Shown here in pieces: positions 36,312-44,867 of a DNA stretch of 64,000 nt. The notes under the pieces were generated by a model. It had not been told where the DNA came from. It searched no databases and saw only the letters and a list, made by a program, of their open reading frames with translations. The DNA is from a bacterium (GTDB taxonomy: Bacteria; Hinthialibacterota; Hinthialibacteria; OLB16). How positions within the stretch are numbered: position 1 is the stretch's first letter; each line of letters starts with the position of its first letter. Position numbers and translations under genes: made by a program. Location of the stretch: positions 186,001 to 250,000 of the forward strand of contig JAJVIK010000007.1 of assembly GCA_022072055.1 (NCBI GenBank), written 5' to 3'.

Positions 36312-38258
36312 TTAGGCCGGACGTCGGATACCCAGGGCCTTGAGCCGGGAAGTGAGGGTCGAGGGGTTCATCCCCAAGAGCGCGGCGGCCCCTTCCGGAC
36401 CGGAGACCTTCCAGCCGGTTTGCTCCAGGGCCGCGATCAGGTTCTTGCGTTCCAGGGCGCGCAGATCATCCTCGGTCAGAATGTCGGTGGCTGGGATCTG
36501 ACTGGCTTCCGGAATCCTCGCGGGAGGCTCACGGCGTGTTGCGCCGGCCTCGGGGAGCGCGCGATCCCACTTGAGCCGACCATCGCGCGAGGTGATCAGC
36601 GCGCGCTCGATCACATTCTCGAGCTCGCGCACGTTGCCCGGCCAGTCATACGCGCTCAGGGCGCGAATACATTCCAGCGATAATCCGGCAAAGGGTTTCC
36701 CCATCCGCCTCGCGAAACGGCGCGCGAAGGCTTCCGAGAGAAGCGGAATGTCCTCGCGGCGCTCGCGCAGTGGAGGAATCAGAATCGGAAACACATGCAG
36801 GCGATAGTACAGATCCTCCCGGAAGGCCCCTTGCTTGACCGCCTGGCCTAGGTCCCGGTTGGTGGCGGCGAGGATGCGGGCATCCACTTTACGTGTGATC
36901 GAGCTTCCCACCGGCTCGAATTCCCCTTCCTGAAGCACGCGCAGGAGTTTGGCCTGAAGATCGAGCGGGAGCTCGCCGACCTCATCGAGGAAGATCGATC
37001 CCTTGTCCGCGAGTGCGAACCGTCCCTCGCGGCGGCGGGTCGCGCCGGTGAAGGCCCCGGCTTCATGCCCGAAAAACTCGCTTTCGATCAGGTTTGCCGG
37101 AACCGCCGCGCAGTTCACCTTGACCAGCGGCTTGTTTCGACGCGCGCTGGCCTCATGGATCGCCCGAGCGATGAGCTCTTTCCCCACCCCGGTTTCACCA
37201 AGGATCAGCACGGTCGAGTCGGTCTCGGCCACCTGCTCCACATCGCGGAGCACGGAGACCAGCGCCGGGCTTCGCCCGATGATTTCCTCGAAGTTGTGGA
37301 GCGCCTTGAGCTCCTCGCGCAGGTACTCGGTTTGGTCCTCCAGGTTGTGAATGCGGCGCTCCGCCGCGAGACGGTCCTCGACATTGCGCAGGATCAGGGT
37401 GTGGTGGGGCCGCCGTTTGACCTCGAAGCGCGAGAGGGTGGCCTCGGCCTGAAAGCAGGTCCCGCCCACGCGAACCGCCGCGAGCCCGCCGGGGATCCAG
37501 GTGGAGCGAAGCCCCTCGGGGAAGGCATCAATCTCCTTCACATGATGGAGCAACCGTTCCCCGCTCTCCCTGGAAAGGAGCTCCAGAAAGTTCCTGCCGA
37601 GCAGATCCGGGGCCTCGCACCCGAAGACCTTTTCCGCCGCCGAGTTGACCTGGGTCACACACAGATTGGGGTCGAGTTCGAGGATGGCGTCCATCGCGCT
37701 GTCCAGCAGGCGACGAACCTTCTCTTCGCGCTGGCGGACCTCCCCCTCGGCTCGCAAGCGGCGCATCTCCGCCGCCGCGCGCGCCGCGAAGATGCGGAAC
37801 AGCGCGATGGCCTTGGGATCGGCGGGCATGCGACGGCGGTCCACCACGGCCATATGGCCGAGGATATGCCCATCCACATCCTGGAGCGGCACCCCCAGGT
37901 AGCTGACCAACCCGGCCTCTCGAAGATCGTTGTCCACCGGGTACATCGCGAGCAGGTTCTCGGGAACATGCAGCAGGCGGGATTCGGTGATCACCGCCTC
38001 GCAGGGGGTGTTGGTGATGTCGAACTCGTAGTCGGGAACCCACTCTCCATCCATCAGGAAGGCCAAGGCGCGAAGATGACGTTTTTCCTCGAGATACTCG
38101 GTCACCATCGCGCCATCGGTTCTGAGGGCCTCGGAGAGGCTCTTCACCAGGGAGATAAAGAAGTCCTCCCCGATTTCCGTCGCGGTTCCCTCCACCAGGG
38201 CTCGTAGCGCGGCGCCTTCATCCAGGGCATGGAACGGGGGCGGGGCCTCCAAGGTCAT
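36312..38258 (-). CDS. GAF-PAS-AAA+ sigma-54-dependent transcription activator
   Basis: 648 residues. Order: GAF-like sensor (about 20-170), coiled linker, PAS domain (about 180-300), a second linker, AAA+ domain from about 325 (Walker [24 protein letters not shown] loop intact in [15 protein letters not shown], Walker [15 protein letters not shown]), and a C-terminal Fis-type helix-turn-helix ([28 protein letters not shown]). The GAFTGA loop contacts sigma-54, so this is a complete activator driven by a small-molecule or redox signal. Its likely sites lie at 36240-36308. Confidence 0.95.
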   Translation of the reverse strand: MTLEAPPPFHALDEGAALRALVEGTATEIGEDFFISLVKSLSEALRTDGAMVTEYLEEKRHLRALAFLMDGEWVPDYEFDITNTPCEAVITESRLLHVPENLLAMYPVDNDLREAGLVSYLGVPLQDVDGHILGHMAVVDRRRMPADPKAIALFRIFAARAAAEMRRLRAEGEVRQREEKVRRLLDSAMDAILELDPNLCVTQVNSAAEKVFGCEAPDLLGRNFLELLSRESGERLLHHVKEIDAFPEGLRSTWIPGGLAAVRVGGTCFQAEATLSRFEVKRRPHHTLILRNVEDRLAAERRIHNLEDQTEYLREELKALHNFEEIIGRSPALVSVLRDVEQVAETDSTVLILGETGVGKELIARAIHEASARRNKPLVKVNCAAVPANLIESEFFGHEAGAFTGATRRREGRFALADKGSIFLDEVGELPLDLQAKLLRVLQEGEFEPVGSSITRKVDARILAATNRDLGQAVKQGAFREDLYYRLHVFPILIPPLRERREDIPLLSEAFARRFARRMGKPFAGLSLECIRALSAYDWPGNVRELENVIERALITSRDGRLKWDRALPEAGATRREPPARIPEASQIPATDILTEDDLRALERKNLIAALEQTGWKVSGPEGAAALLGMNPSTLTSRLKALGIRRPA

Positions 38259-38374
38259 GGCAGGTTCATCATGGGCGGTTTCGCGCCGAGCGGCAAGCGG
38301 GAATTGAACGGCGTGTATCCGGTTGGAGCTCCGCCCTCCCCAAGATTCCCGTTTTCCCCAATCATACCGAATTT

Positions 38375-39400
38375 GTGAACATCCTGGTCGATTTCGCCCA
38401 TCCGGCGCACTTTCATTTCTTCAGTTCCGCGATCCGTCGCTGGCGGGATGAAGGGCATGAGCTGACCCTCACCGCGCGGCGGAAGGATGTGCTGCTGGAA
38501 CTCCTCCGAGACGCCGGAGAAGAGGCGGTGGCGCTGAGCGGGATTCGTCGCGGACGAGTGGGCCAGATGGCCGAGCTGTTGCGCCGGATTCGGGTGTTGG
38601 TTCCGCTGATTCGAAAGAAGCGGATAGATGTCCTCACCGCGGTGGGCGGGGTTTCGGTGGCACACGCCGCTTGGCTCTGCCGTAGGCCTTCGCTGATCTG
38701 GACAAACAACGAAAACGCCCGCCTCTCGAATCGAATCACCCTCCCCTTCGCCACCCGGATCGCTACTCCCAGGTCCTTTGTGGGCGACTATGGGAGCCGT
38801 CACCTGCGCTATCGCGGCAACCATGAGCGGGCCTATGTGGATCCGGACTCGCCTGCGCCCCCGCGCGAAGTCCTCCACGATTGGGGACTCGATCCGGGCA
38901 GGCTGCTGTTTGTCGTTCGGCTGGTCTCCTGGCAAGCCAGCCACGACAGGGGGCACCAGGGTCTCGGGCTTCATGGCGCGCTTGAACTGATTCGGCGTCT
39001 CGAAGGTCATGGACAGGTGGCGCTTTCGGTTGAGGGAGAGTGTCCGCCGGAACTGCGCGACCATCTCCGTCCCATCCCGCCTTTGGAGATGCGCAAGGCC
39101 CTCGCGCTCGCCTCGCTGTATATCGGCGAAGGCGCCACCATGGCCTCGGAGGCGGCCCTGATGGGAGTCCCCAGCATCTTTTTCTCCACCATACGCCTCG
39201 GATACCTTGAGGAACTGGAACGCGAGTTCGGCCTGCTGCGCTGTCTGTCGAATCGTGAGGAGGCCTTTGCGCAGATTGAGGACTGGCTTGGCGACTCGAC
39301 ACTCGGGACCCTCTTAGCGGCGCGTCGGAACCGGTTCTTCGAGGAAACCGATCGGGTGGCCGACCTGGTTCATGACTGGGTCTTGGAAACGGGACCATGA
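38375..39400 (+). CDS. DUF354 family glycosyltransferase-like protein
   Basis: 341 residues from a GTG start (no ATG nearby). [15 protein letters not shown] at the N-terminus is the DUF354 signature, with [11 protein letters not shown] and [23 protein letters not shown]. The late [22 protein letters not shown] is a GT-B nucleotide-sugar binding loop. DUF354 proteins are predicted UDP-GlcNAc 2-epimerase/GT-B-like enzymes of archaeal and bacterial surface sugar pathways. It overlaps the next glycosyltransferase by 4 bases (ATGA). Confidence 0.87.
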   Translation: MNILVDFAHPAHFHFFSSAIRRWRDEGHELTLTARRKDVLLELLRDAGEEAVALSGIRRGRVGQMAELLRRIRVLVPLIRKKRIDVLTAVGGVSVAHAAWLCRRPSLIWTNNENARLSNRITLPFATRIATPRSFVGDYGSRHLRYRGNHERAYVDPDSPAPPREVLHDWGLDPGRLLFVVRLVSWQASHDRGHQGLGLHGALELIRRLEGHGQVALSVEGECPPELRDHLRPIPPLEMRKALALASLYIGEGATMASEAALMGVPSIFFSTIRLGYLEELEREFGLLRCLSNREEAFAQIEDWLGDSTLGTLLAARRNRFFEETDRVADLVHDWVLETGP

Positions 39401-40647
39401 AGGGGACTCTGCTGTACCCGGCGTATAATTACCCCCCGCTCGGGCGCGGCGGCTCGCTGATGAAACACCACATCGCGCGACTGCTCGCCGAGCTCGGTTG
39501 GCGGATCGAGGTGCTCGCCGGCGCGGAGGGTCAAGGGACTCTGATCCGCCAGGTCGAGGACGCCTCACTCCTCCCAGAGATTCCCGAGTCCATTCGTGTC
39601 CACCGGTATTCCCCGATCAATTTCGGTCCGATTCCCGAGCTTTTGTATGTCGCGGGACTGCGAGTCTGCCCACAGTATCCGTGGTTCAAGGGGTGGCATC
39701 GCCGGGTCTCCAAAATCCCGCCCGGCGATGCCGTGCTGACTTCCTTTCCGCCTGTCTCCAACCTCCTTCTCGGCGAGCATCTCGCGGACACTTTCAAGGT
39801 TCCGTTGTTCCTTGATTTCCGGGATGAGTTTTCCGGAACGCGATCCCGCGAAAAGACCCGGAGATGGGCGAGGAAAGCGGCGGCCATCGAAGAGCGGCTG
39901 ATCCGCAAGGCCGCGCATGTGTTTGTGACCAGCAAAACAGTCTTGGGGAGCCTGGTAAACCGTTACGCTCTCACCGAGGAGCAGTGCACGGTGGTCCTCA
40001 ACGGGATCTTCGCGCCGGAAAGCGAGCTGGAGGCCATCGAGCGCGCGCGAAAAGCGCGAACCGATTCGACCTTTCGGATGGTTTGGCTCGGGACCCTTTC
40101 GCAGCATCAGAGACCGGAGGTATTGATCGAGGGATTCCGTCTGTGGCAGGAAAACCACCCTGGCGAACGTAACCGAGCGGAATTGCTCTTGGTTTGTCAC
40201 AATTCCCTCTACTTCCGAACGCGAATCAAGAGGCTTATGGGTGACTGTGTCCGCCGGATCGAATTCGCGCCGCGTGGAAAGGTCCCGGAGCTGGTGGGGG
40301 AATGCGACGCGGGTTGCCTCTCACTTGGCGGGGACCTGTACTCCTATGCGTTGCCGACTAAGCTGTACGACTATATCCACTTCCAGCTTCCCATGCTCGC
40401 GGTGTTGCCGAAAGGGGAGGCGCGCTCGGTGATCGAGGCCCATGGATTCGGATTACTCGCCGACTGTGGGAAACCCTCGCAGGTGGCGGAGGCGATTGAG
40501 AAGCTCCGTAAGGAGCATGTCCGTGAGCGTATCCGCGAGCGGATGGCCGCCGCGCGCGCGGAGTTCCTCCTTTCCACTCAAGTGGCGAAGATGTCGGAGA
40601 GGATGGAGGCGCGGCTTAGCCTCACTCCGCATGATGAATCTCAGTAA
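39397..40647 (+). CDS. Glycosyltransferase, GT-B fold (family 4-like)
   Basis: 416 residues. YPAYNYPPLGRGGSLMKHHIARLLAELGWRIEVL is the acceptor-domain start typical of group 1 glycosyltransferases, and FRMVWLGTLSQHQRPEVLIEGF begins the donor domain. The donor end, SYALPTKLYDYIHFQLPMLAVLPKGEA, has the usual P-K-x-Y-x-Y helix; the canonical E-x7-E is modified. It probably transfers a sugar to a surface polysaccharide. It is translationally coupled to the DUF354 gene. Confidence 0.87.
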   Translation: MKGTLLYPAYNYPPLGRGGSLMKHHIARLLAELGWRIEVLAGAEGQGTLIRQVEDASLLPEIPESIRVHRYSPINFGPIPELLYVAGLRVCPQYPWFKGWHRRVSKIPPGDAVLTSFPPVSNLLLGEHLADTFKVPLFLDFRDEFSGTRSREKTRRWARKAAAIEERLIRKAAHVFVTSKTVLGSLVNRYALTEEQCTVVLNGIFAPESELEAIERARKARTDSTFRMVWLGTLSQHQRPEVLIEGFRLWQENHPGERNRAELLLVCHNSLYFRTRIKRLMGDCVRRIEFAPRGKVPELVGECDAGCLSLGGDLYSYALPTKLYDYIHFQLPMLAVLPKGEARSVIEAHGFGLLADCGKPSQVAEAIEKLRKEHVRERIRERMAAARAEFLLSTQVAKMSERMEARLSLTPHDESQ

Positions 40648-40674
40648 ACTGCCTTCGCCAAAGGAGATGCTTGT

Positions 40675-42060
40675 ATGAAATCCCCTAAAATCGTTGTCAT
40701 CGGCGCGGGCAGCGCCTCCTTCGGGCTCTCCGTGCTCGGAAAACTGCTTCTCGAACCGGTCCTGGCCGGAAGCCGCCTGTGCCTGGTGGATCTCAACGCC
40801 GAGGGTTTGGAGAAGATCACGCGATTGGCCGAGCGCGCCAGCCGGGAGTGGGGCTCCAACTTTCGGATCGAGAGCGGCACGGAGCGCAAGGACCTGCTCC
40901 CGGACGCCGACTTCGTGATCCTCTCCATCGCCATCGACCGGGAGAAATGCTGGCGTCAGGACTTCGAGATCGCCAAGCGTCACGGGATCTTCCACTACGC
41001 CGAAAATGGCGGTCCCGGGGCGTTTCCTCACACCGCCCGCAACCTTGCGATCGTGATGCCGATCCTGCGCGACCTCGAGGCGCTCTGCCCGAACGCCTGG
41101 CTCCTCAATTTCACCAACCCGGTGCCCCGCATCTGCCGCGCGGCCACCAAATACACCCGGATCAAGACCCTCGGAATCTGCCACCAGATCGGTTTCGGGT
41201 ACATGATGCTGGGGAACATCCTGGCCAAGGACCTGGGCATCGATGCGCCCGAGGGTTACCGCTTCCGCTGGGAGGATCCGGATCGGGAGCGAATCTCGCA
41301 CGGCATTTCCGAGCGCGCCTCCGAAAAGGCGGACATCCTTGCCGCCGGTCTCAACCACTTCACCTGGATGCTGGGGATCCGCGACCGCAAGACCGGCGAA
41401 GACCTGTACCCCCTCTTGTGGGAAAGGCTCAAGACTCACGATCCGGGCTTTGAGCCGCTGACACAGGAGGTCGCGCGCCTGTATGGTCTGTTCCCGGTGC
41501 CGGGGGACTGCCACATGTGCGAGTACCTCCCTTACACCCACACCGCCTCGCGCAAGGTGTGGGAGGCTTACGACATCCAGATGTACAACCTGGACCTTGC
41601 CCAGTCGAATCGCGAGGCCACCTGGGCGGAGATCGAGGCCATGGCCGCGGGGAGAAAGCCGGTGGATTCCATCCGCAAGTCCTATAGCGAGCGCGCGGAG
41701 AAAATCATCGCGGCGATGGTGTCCAACGCGCACGGGTATGAGGAGGCGCTGAACATGCCGAACAACGGACACATCTCCAATCTCCCCACAGGGGCGATCG
41801 TGGAGATTCCCGCGGTTGTCAGCGCGCATGGGGCGCACGGCATCGCGGTGGGCGCGCTGCCCGAACCGATCGCCGAACTCTGCCGCCGCCAGATTCTGCT
41901 CGCGGACCTCGTGGTGGACGCCTCTGTCCGGGGGGACCGCAATCTGGCCCTTCAAGCGCTGGCGCTTGATCCGATGATCGATGATCCGCGTGTTGCGCGG
42001 GCGCTACTCGATGAGTACCTGGAGGCGTTCCGGGAATATTTGCCGCAGTTTGGGGGATGA
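40675..42060 (+). CDS. Glycoside hydrolase family 4 (alpha-glucosidase/galacturonidase-like)
   Basis: 461 residues. NAD+-binding Rossmann motif KIVVIGAGSASFGLSVLGKL, then LVDLNAEGLEKI and DADFVILSIAIDREKCW. Mn2+ ligands are in GICHQIGFG (Cys/His) and GLNHFTWMLGI; PGDCHMCEYLPYTH lies over the active site. GH4 enzymes cleave glycosides by a redox-elimination route needing NAD+ and Mn2+. The GICHQ version is close to alpha-glucuronidase/galacturonidase-type members, but specificity cannot be settled. AAAGGAG precedes the ATG at 8 bases; it may share a transcript with the glycosyltransferases. Confidence 0.93.
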   Translation: MKSPKIVVIGAGSASFGLSVLGKLLLEPVLAGSRLCLVDLNAEGLEKITRLAERASREWGSNFRIESGTERKDLLPDADFVILSIAIDREKCWRQDFEIAKRHGIFHYAENGGPGAFPHTARNLAIVMPILRDLEALCPNAWLLNFTNPVPRICRAATKYTRIKTLGICHQIGFGYMMLGNILAKDLGIDAPEGYRFRWEDPDRERISHGISERASEKADILAAGLNHFTWMLGIRDRKTGEDLYPLLWERLKTHDPGFEPLTQEVARLYGLFPVPGDCHMCEYLPYTHTASRKVWEAYDIQMYNLDLAQSNREATWAEIEAMAAGRKPVDSIRKSYSERAEKIIAAMVSNAHGYEEALNMPNNGHISNLPTGAIVEIPAVVSAHGAHGIAVGALPEPIAELCRRQILLADLVVDASVRGDRNLALQALALDPMIDDPRVARALLDEYLEAFREYLPQFGG

Positions 42061-42142
42061 GCGGGAGGACTTGATCCAACCGCTTCCGAACTTTTTCCAT
42101 CCCTTTCCGATGGTTCCGTGGTTCGCCCCCCGCCTTTTCCTC

Positions 42143-43825
42143 TCACGGCTCCGGGAGCAGATACAGCATCAGGTTCGGCCCAGGGCGAGTCCAGCGCCAG
42201 AGATCAAAGGTCGGGGCGTAAATGTTCTCGGCGTGGAAGGGGAGCTTGTCCGGAGTGGCGCGGACCTCCAGCGCCACATCCCCTTGCGCGGCCACATCGG
42301 ACAAGAACGCCGAATAGCTCGCGCTCCCCGGATAGGCCTGGCGGACAAACTCCTGGTCCGCCGCTTGCCAATAGAACGAACTGTACAGAACGGCGCTCAC
42401 CCCCTTTTCGGTGAGGCTTTCGTAAGAGGCGATACCCGGCGAATAGACTGTCGAGCTCTCGTAGTGCTCGCGGTCACGGAGGAGCTGGTCCTCGGTCTCG
42501 CGCCGGACCCCCTCTGGAAGCGGCGGGGCAAAGGGGGTGGTGAGGACAATCTCCCCGGGGGCCAGGTGCTCCGAGAGCGCGGTCATTGCCTCGACCCGCG
42601 AGTCCGTGTTGCGGAGCAAGACCAGGAGTCGCAGCGCCGGTAGGACGCTTTCCAGCCCAAGCATCGCAATCAGGCCGATGGCGACCGCCCGGCGGGTTTT
42701 GGCGCCGACCAGTTGCACCGCCCAAGGGTGTTCGGCGTACACCCCGATGAACCGGACCGCCCAGAGGATTTGGATTGGTACAAGGGGGAGAAACCAGCGG
42801 CCCCACACCCGCGAGAGAAGCGAGATGAGGATCAGGTACGGGATGGCGAACGCGAGCAGAACCTTGTCCTCGGGCTCGTGACGCAACACCGCCATCATGA
42901 GTCCGAAGAAGGCGAAGGCGGCCAAGCCCATTCCGCCGCCCCACAGCCAGGGTCCTTCAATGTACCCGATCAGGAAGCCCCCGCCTCCGCCATACACCGG
43001 AACATGTCCGCGCGAGGTGAACCATTGGTACCCCACATCCCTCCAGAAGGCCTTTGCATCCAGGACCGCGTAGGGCGTGGTGAACAGGAATCCCAGCCCC
43101 ACGCACGCCAAGAGGACCGCGCCCGACCCCACCAACCAAGCCGGCCCGATATCCGCCGCCTCATCACGGAGGGCATGAACCGCGCCGACATACAGCAACG
43201 GGAACACCAGGGGCGCGGCGGTGTACTTGATCCCGCAACAGATCCCCACCACGAGCGCGATCGGAATCAGGCGCTTGATGGTTGTGGTTTCCCGGTTAAA
43301 CTCGCGCAGGAGCAGCCAGAGGACCAGGGTGATCGCGGTGGTGAGGGGGATATCCACGGCGGCGAAATGGCTGTCGCGCAGGTGCAGGAAATGCACCGCC
43401 AGCAGGCCCGCGCCACCCCACGCCAGGAAGCGGATGCGGACACCGCTTTTCCCCTTGTCCCACTCCTTGCCGAGGAGCCAGATGGCGACCACGCCCATGA
43501 CCCCTAGGAGCGCCACACAGACCCGGAGCCAAAGATGGAACGGGAAGGGGCTTTCCTTGTAGCGTTGCCAGAACTCCGCTGGGGAGCCCGCCCCGCTGGC
43601 GAGGTAATGCAGCCCCTCGATGAGGAGGCTGATATAGATCATCCCACTGGGGTACTCGAACCATCCCGGGTTGCCGTTCCGCGCCCCGGCCTCCATGGCG
43701 TAATACACCAAGTTGTGCTCATCCGGGTGGACCGTGAGCGGCTCGCCGAAGCGCACCCCGACCAAGCGGAAGAAGCAGGCGGTAAACAGAATCAGGGCAA
43801 GAATCGCGACACGGGAGGCGCGCAT
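42143..43825 (-). CDS. Membrane glycosyltransferase of the ArnT/PMT type
   Basis: About 560 residues (575 if the ATG at 43870, directly behind AAAAGGAG, is used; 43825 is chosen because the membrane helix starts there). The first periplasmic loop has HPDEHNLVYYAMEAGARNG, with the acidic D-E catalytic pair of GT-C enzymes, followed by a ~12-helix bundle. A C-terminal soluble domain from about 440 contains LAPGEIVLTTPFAPP and YSSFYWQAADQ. It probably transfers sugars from lipid-linked donors to protein or lipid. Donor and acceptor are unknown. Confidence 0.82.
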   Translation of the reverse strand: MRASRVAILALILFTACFFRLVGVRFGEPLTVHPDEHNLVYYAMEAGARNGNPGWFEYPSGMIYISLLIEGLHYLASGAGSPAEFWQRYKESPFPFHLWLRVCVALLGVMGVVAIWLLGKEWDKGKSGVRIRFLAWGGAGLLAVHFLHLRDSHFAAVDIPLTTAITLVLWLLLREFNRETTTIKRLIPIALVVGICCGIKYTAAPLVFPLLYVGAVHALRDEAADIGPAWLVGSGAVLLACVGLGFLFTTPYAVLDAKAFWRDVGYQWFTSRGHVPVYGGGGGFLIGYIEGPWLWGGGMGLAAFAFFGLMMAVLRHEPEDKVLLAFAIPYLILISLLSRVWGRWFLPLVPIQILWAVRFIGVYAEHPWAVQLVGAKTRRAVAIGLIAMLGLESVLPALRLLVLLRNTDSRVEAMTALSEHLAPGEIVLTTPFAPPLPEGVRRETEDQLLRDREHYESSTVYSPGIASYESLTEKGVSAVLYSSFYWQAADQEFVRQAYPGSASYSAFLSDVAAQGDVALEVRATPDKLPFHAENIYAPTFDLWRWTRPGPNLMLYLLPEP

Positions 43826-43946
43826 GGGGGAGAGTGTGGGAGGGATTGGGATGTGTTGCAAGCGGCCCATCTCCTTTTCATTCTCAGCGCGTGAGGCTAC
43901 ACTAGCCGTTCAGTTCTACCGATAGTTGAAGAGAGGCATCCCCAAG

Positions 43947-44222
43947 ATGGCTGTGAAAGTCCGTATCCCGACACCCCTGCAGAACCTGACCGAAAGGCAG
44001 GGCGAGGTGACGGTCAGCGCCGCCACGGTGGGCGAGGCGTTAACGATTCTGGAATCCCAGTTTCCCGGTCTCCGGGAGCGCCTGCGTGATGATTCCGGTA
44101 AGCTGCGTCGGTTTATCAACCTGTATGTCAACGATGAGGACATCCGGTTTCTTCAGAACGAGGAGACCCCCCTTCGCGAGAGCGATGAGATCTCGATCGT
44201 GCCCGCCATCGCGGGGGGCTGA
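43947..44222 (+). CDS. MoaD/ThiS-like sulfur carrier, CysO type
   Basis: 91 residues from the ATG at 43947 (GAGAGG ahead). It ends in Gly-Gly, the thiocarboxylate-forming tail. The sequence FINLYVNDEDIRFLQNEETPLRESDEISIVPAIAGG closely follows the CysO pattern rather than MoaD (molybdopterin) or ThiS. CysO carries sulfide to O-phosphoserine sulfhydrylase in cysteine synthesis. No CysM or Mec peptidase is present here, so the partner must be elsewhere. It is 8 bases from the next gene. Confidence 0.85.
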   Translation: MAVKVRIPTPLQNLTERQGEVTVSAATVGEALTILESQFPGLRERLRDDSGKLRRFINLYVNDEDIRFLQNEETPLRESDEISIVPAIAGG

Positions 44223-44230
44223 AGCAACCG

Positions 44231-44689
44231 ATGCGGCTGCGTGGAGAAGGCAAGCGGGTGGTGATCGCGGATGACGCCCCCGAGGTGGTCGATCTGATGA
44301 CCATTGTCCTGGAGCAGCGGGGCTATGAGGTCATCAGCTTCAACAATGGGCGCGACGCCTGGACGCGAATCCCGGAGATCCAGCCGCACGCGGTGCTCCT
44401 GGACATCCTCATGCCGGGGATGGATGGGCTGGAGGTGTGCAGCTCGATCAAGGCCGATCCGGAGCTGGCCAAGACCCCGGTGATCCTGATGACCAGTGTC
44501 ACCGCCGGGTCGGAGATCGCCGACGGGCTGTGGAAGATCGGGACGGACGCGGACGCTTTCTTCAGCAAGCCTTTTAACCCTCTGGAAATCGCGGCGCATG
44601 TGGACCGTTTCATCTTCGGGACCGAGATCCCGCCGGAGTTGAACCGCGGCGGCGGGGGTGGGGCCGCGGCGCGAGTCGAGCCCATTTAA
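44231..44689 (+). CDS. Stand-alone response-regulator receiver protein
   Basis: 152 residues, a single REC domain with no output domain. Acidic pocket VVIADDAPEVV, phospho-acceptor Asp in AVLLDILMPGMDG (about residue 57), Thr in PVILMTSVT, and Lys in FFSKPFNPLEI. The C-terminus is Gly-rich (RGGGGGAAARV). It could serve as phospho-relay or adaptor for the kinase that starts about 180 bases downstream, but that gene has its own promoter. Confidence 0.92.
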   Translation: MRLRGEGKRVVIADDAPEVVDLMTIVLEQRGYEVISFNNGRDAWTRIPEIQPHAVLLDILMPGMDGLEVCSSIKADPELAKTPVILMTSVTAGSEIADGLWKIGTDADAFFSKPFNPLEIAAHVDRFIFGTEIPPELNRGGGGGAAARVEPI

Positions 44690-44811
44690 GCGTTGTGTGA
44701 GAAACCTCTGCCGCCCGAAACGAAAAGCGCTTGGGGGTGGCGGCCCCGCGCGAGTCCAATCCATTTAGGGGCCTTTCGGGGCCTTCTCAACCTCCTCTCA
44801 TTATTCGTGTT

Positions 44812-44840
44812 TTGACTTTTCATCTCACCTTTTCTATAGT
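44812..44840 (+). promoter_or_regulatory. Sigma-70-type promoter of the histidine kinase operon
   Basis: TTGACT (44812-44817) and TATAGT (44835-44840) are 17 bases apart. Transcription would start about 20 bases ahead of the TTG start codon, giving a short leader with a weak GGACGG site. Confidence 0.72.
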
Positions 44841-44867
44841 GCGATCAGGCATACGAGGCGGACGGAA

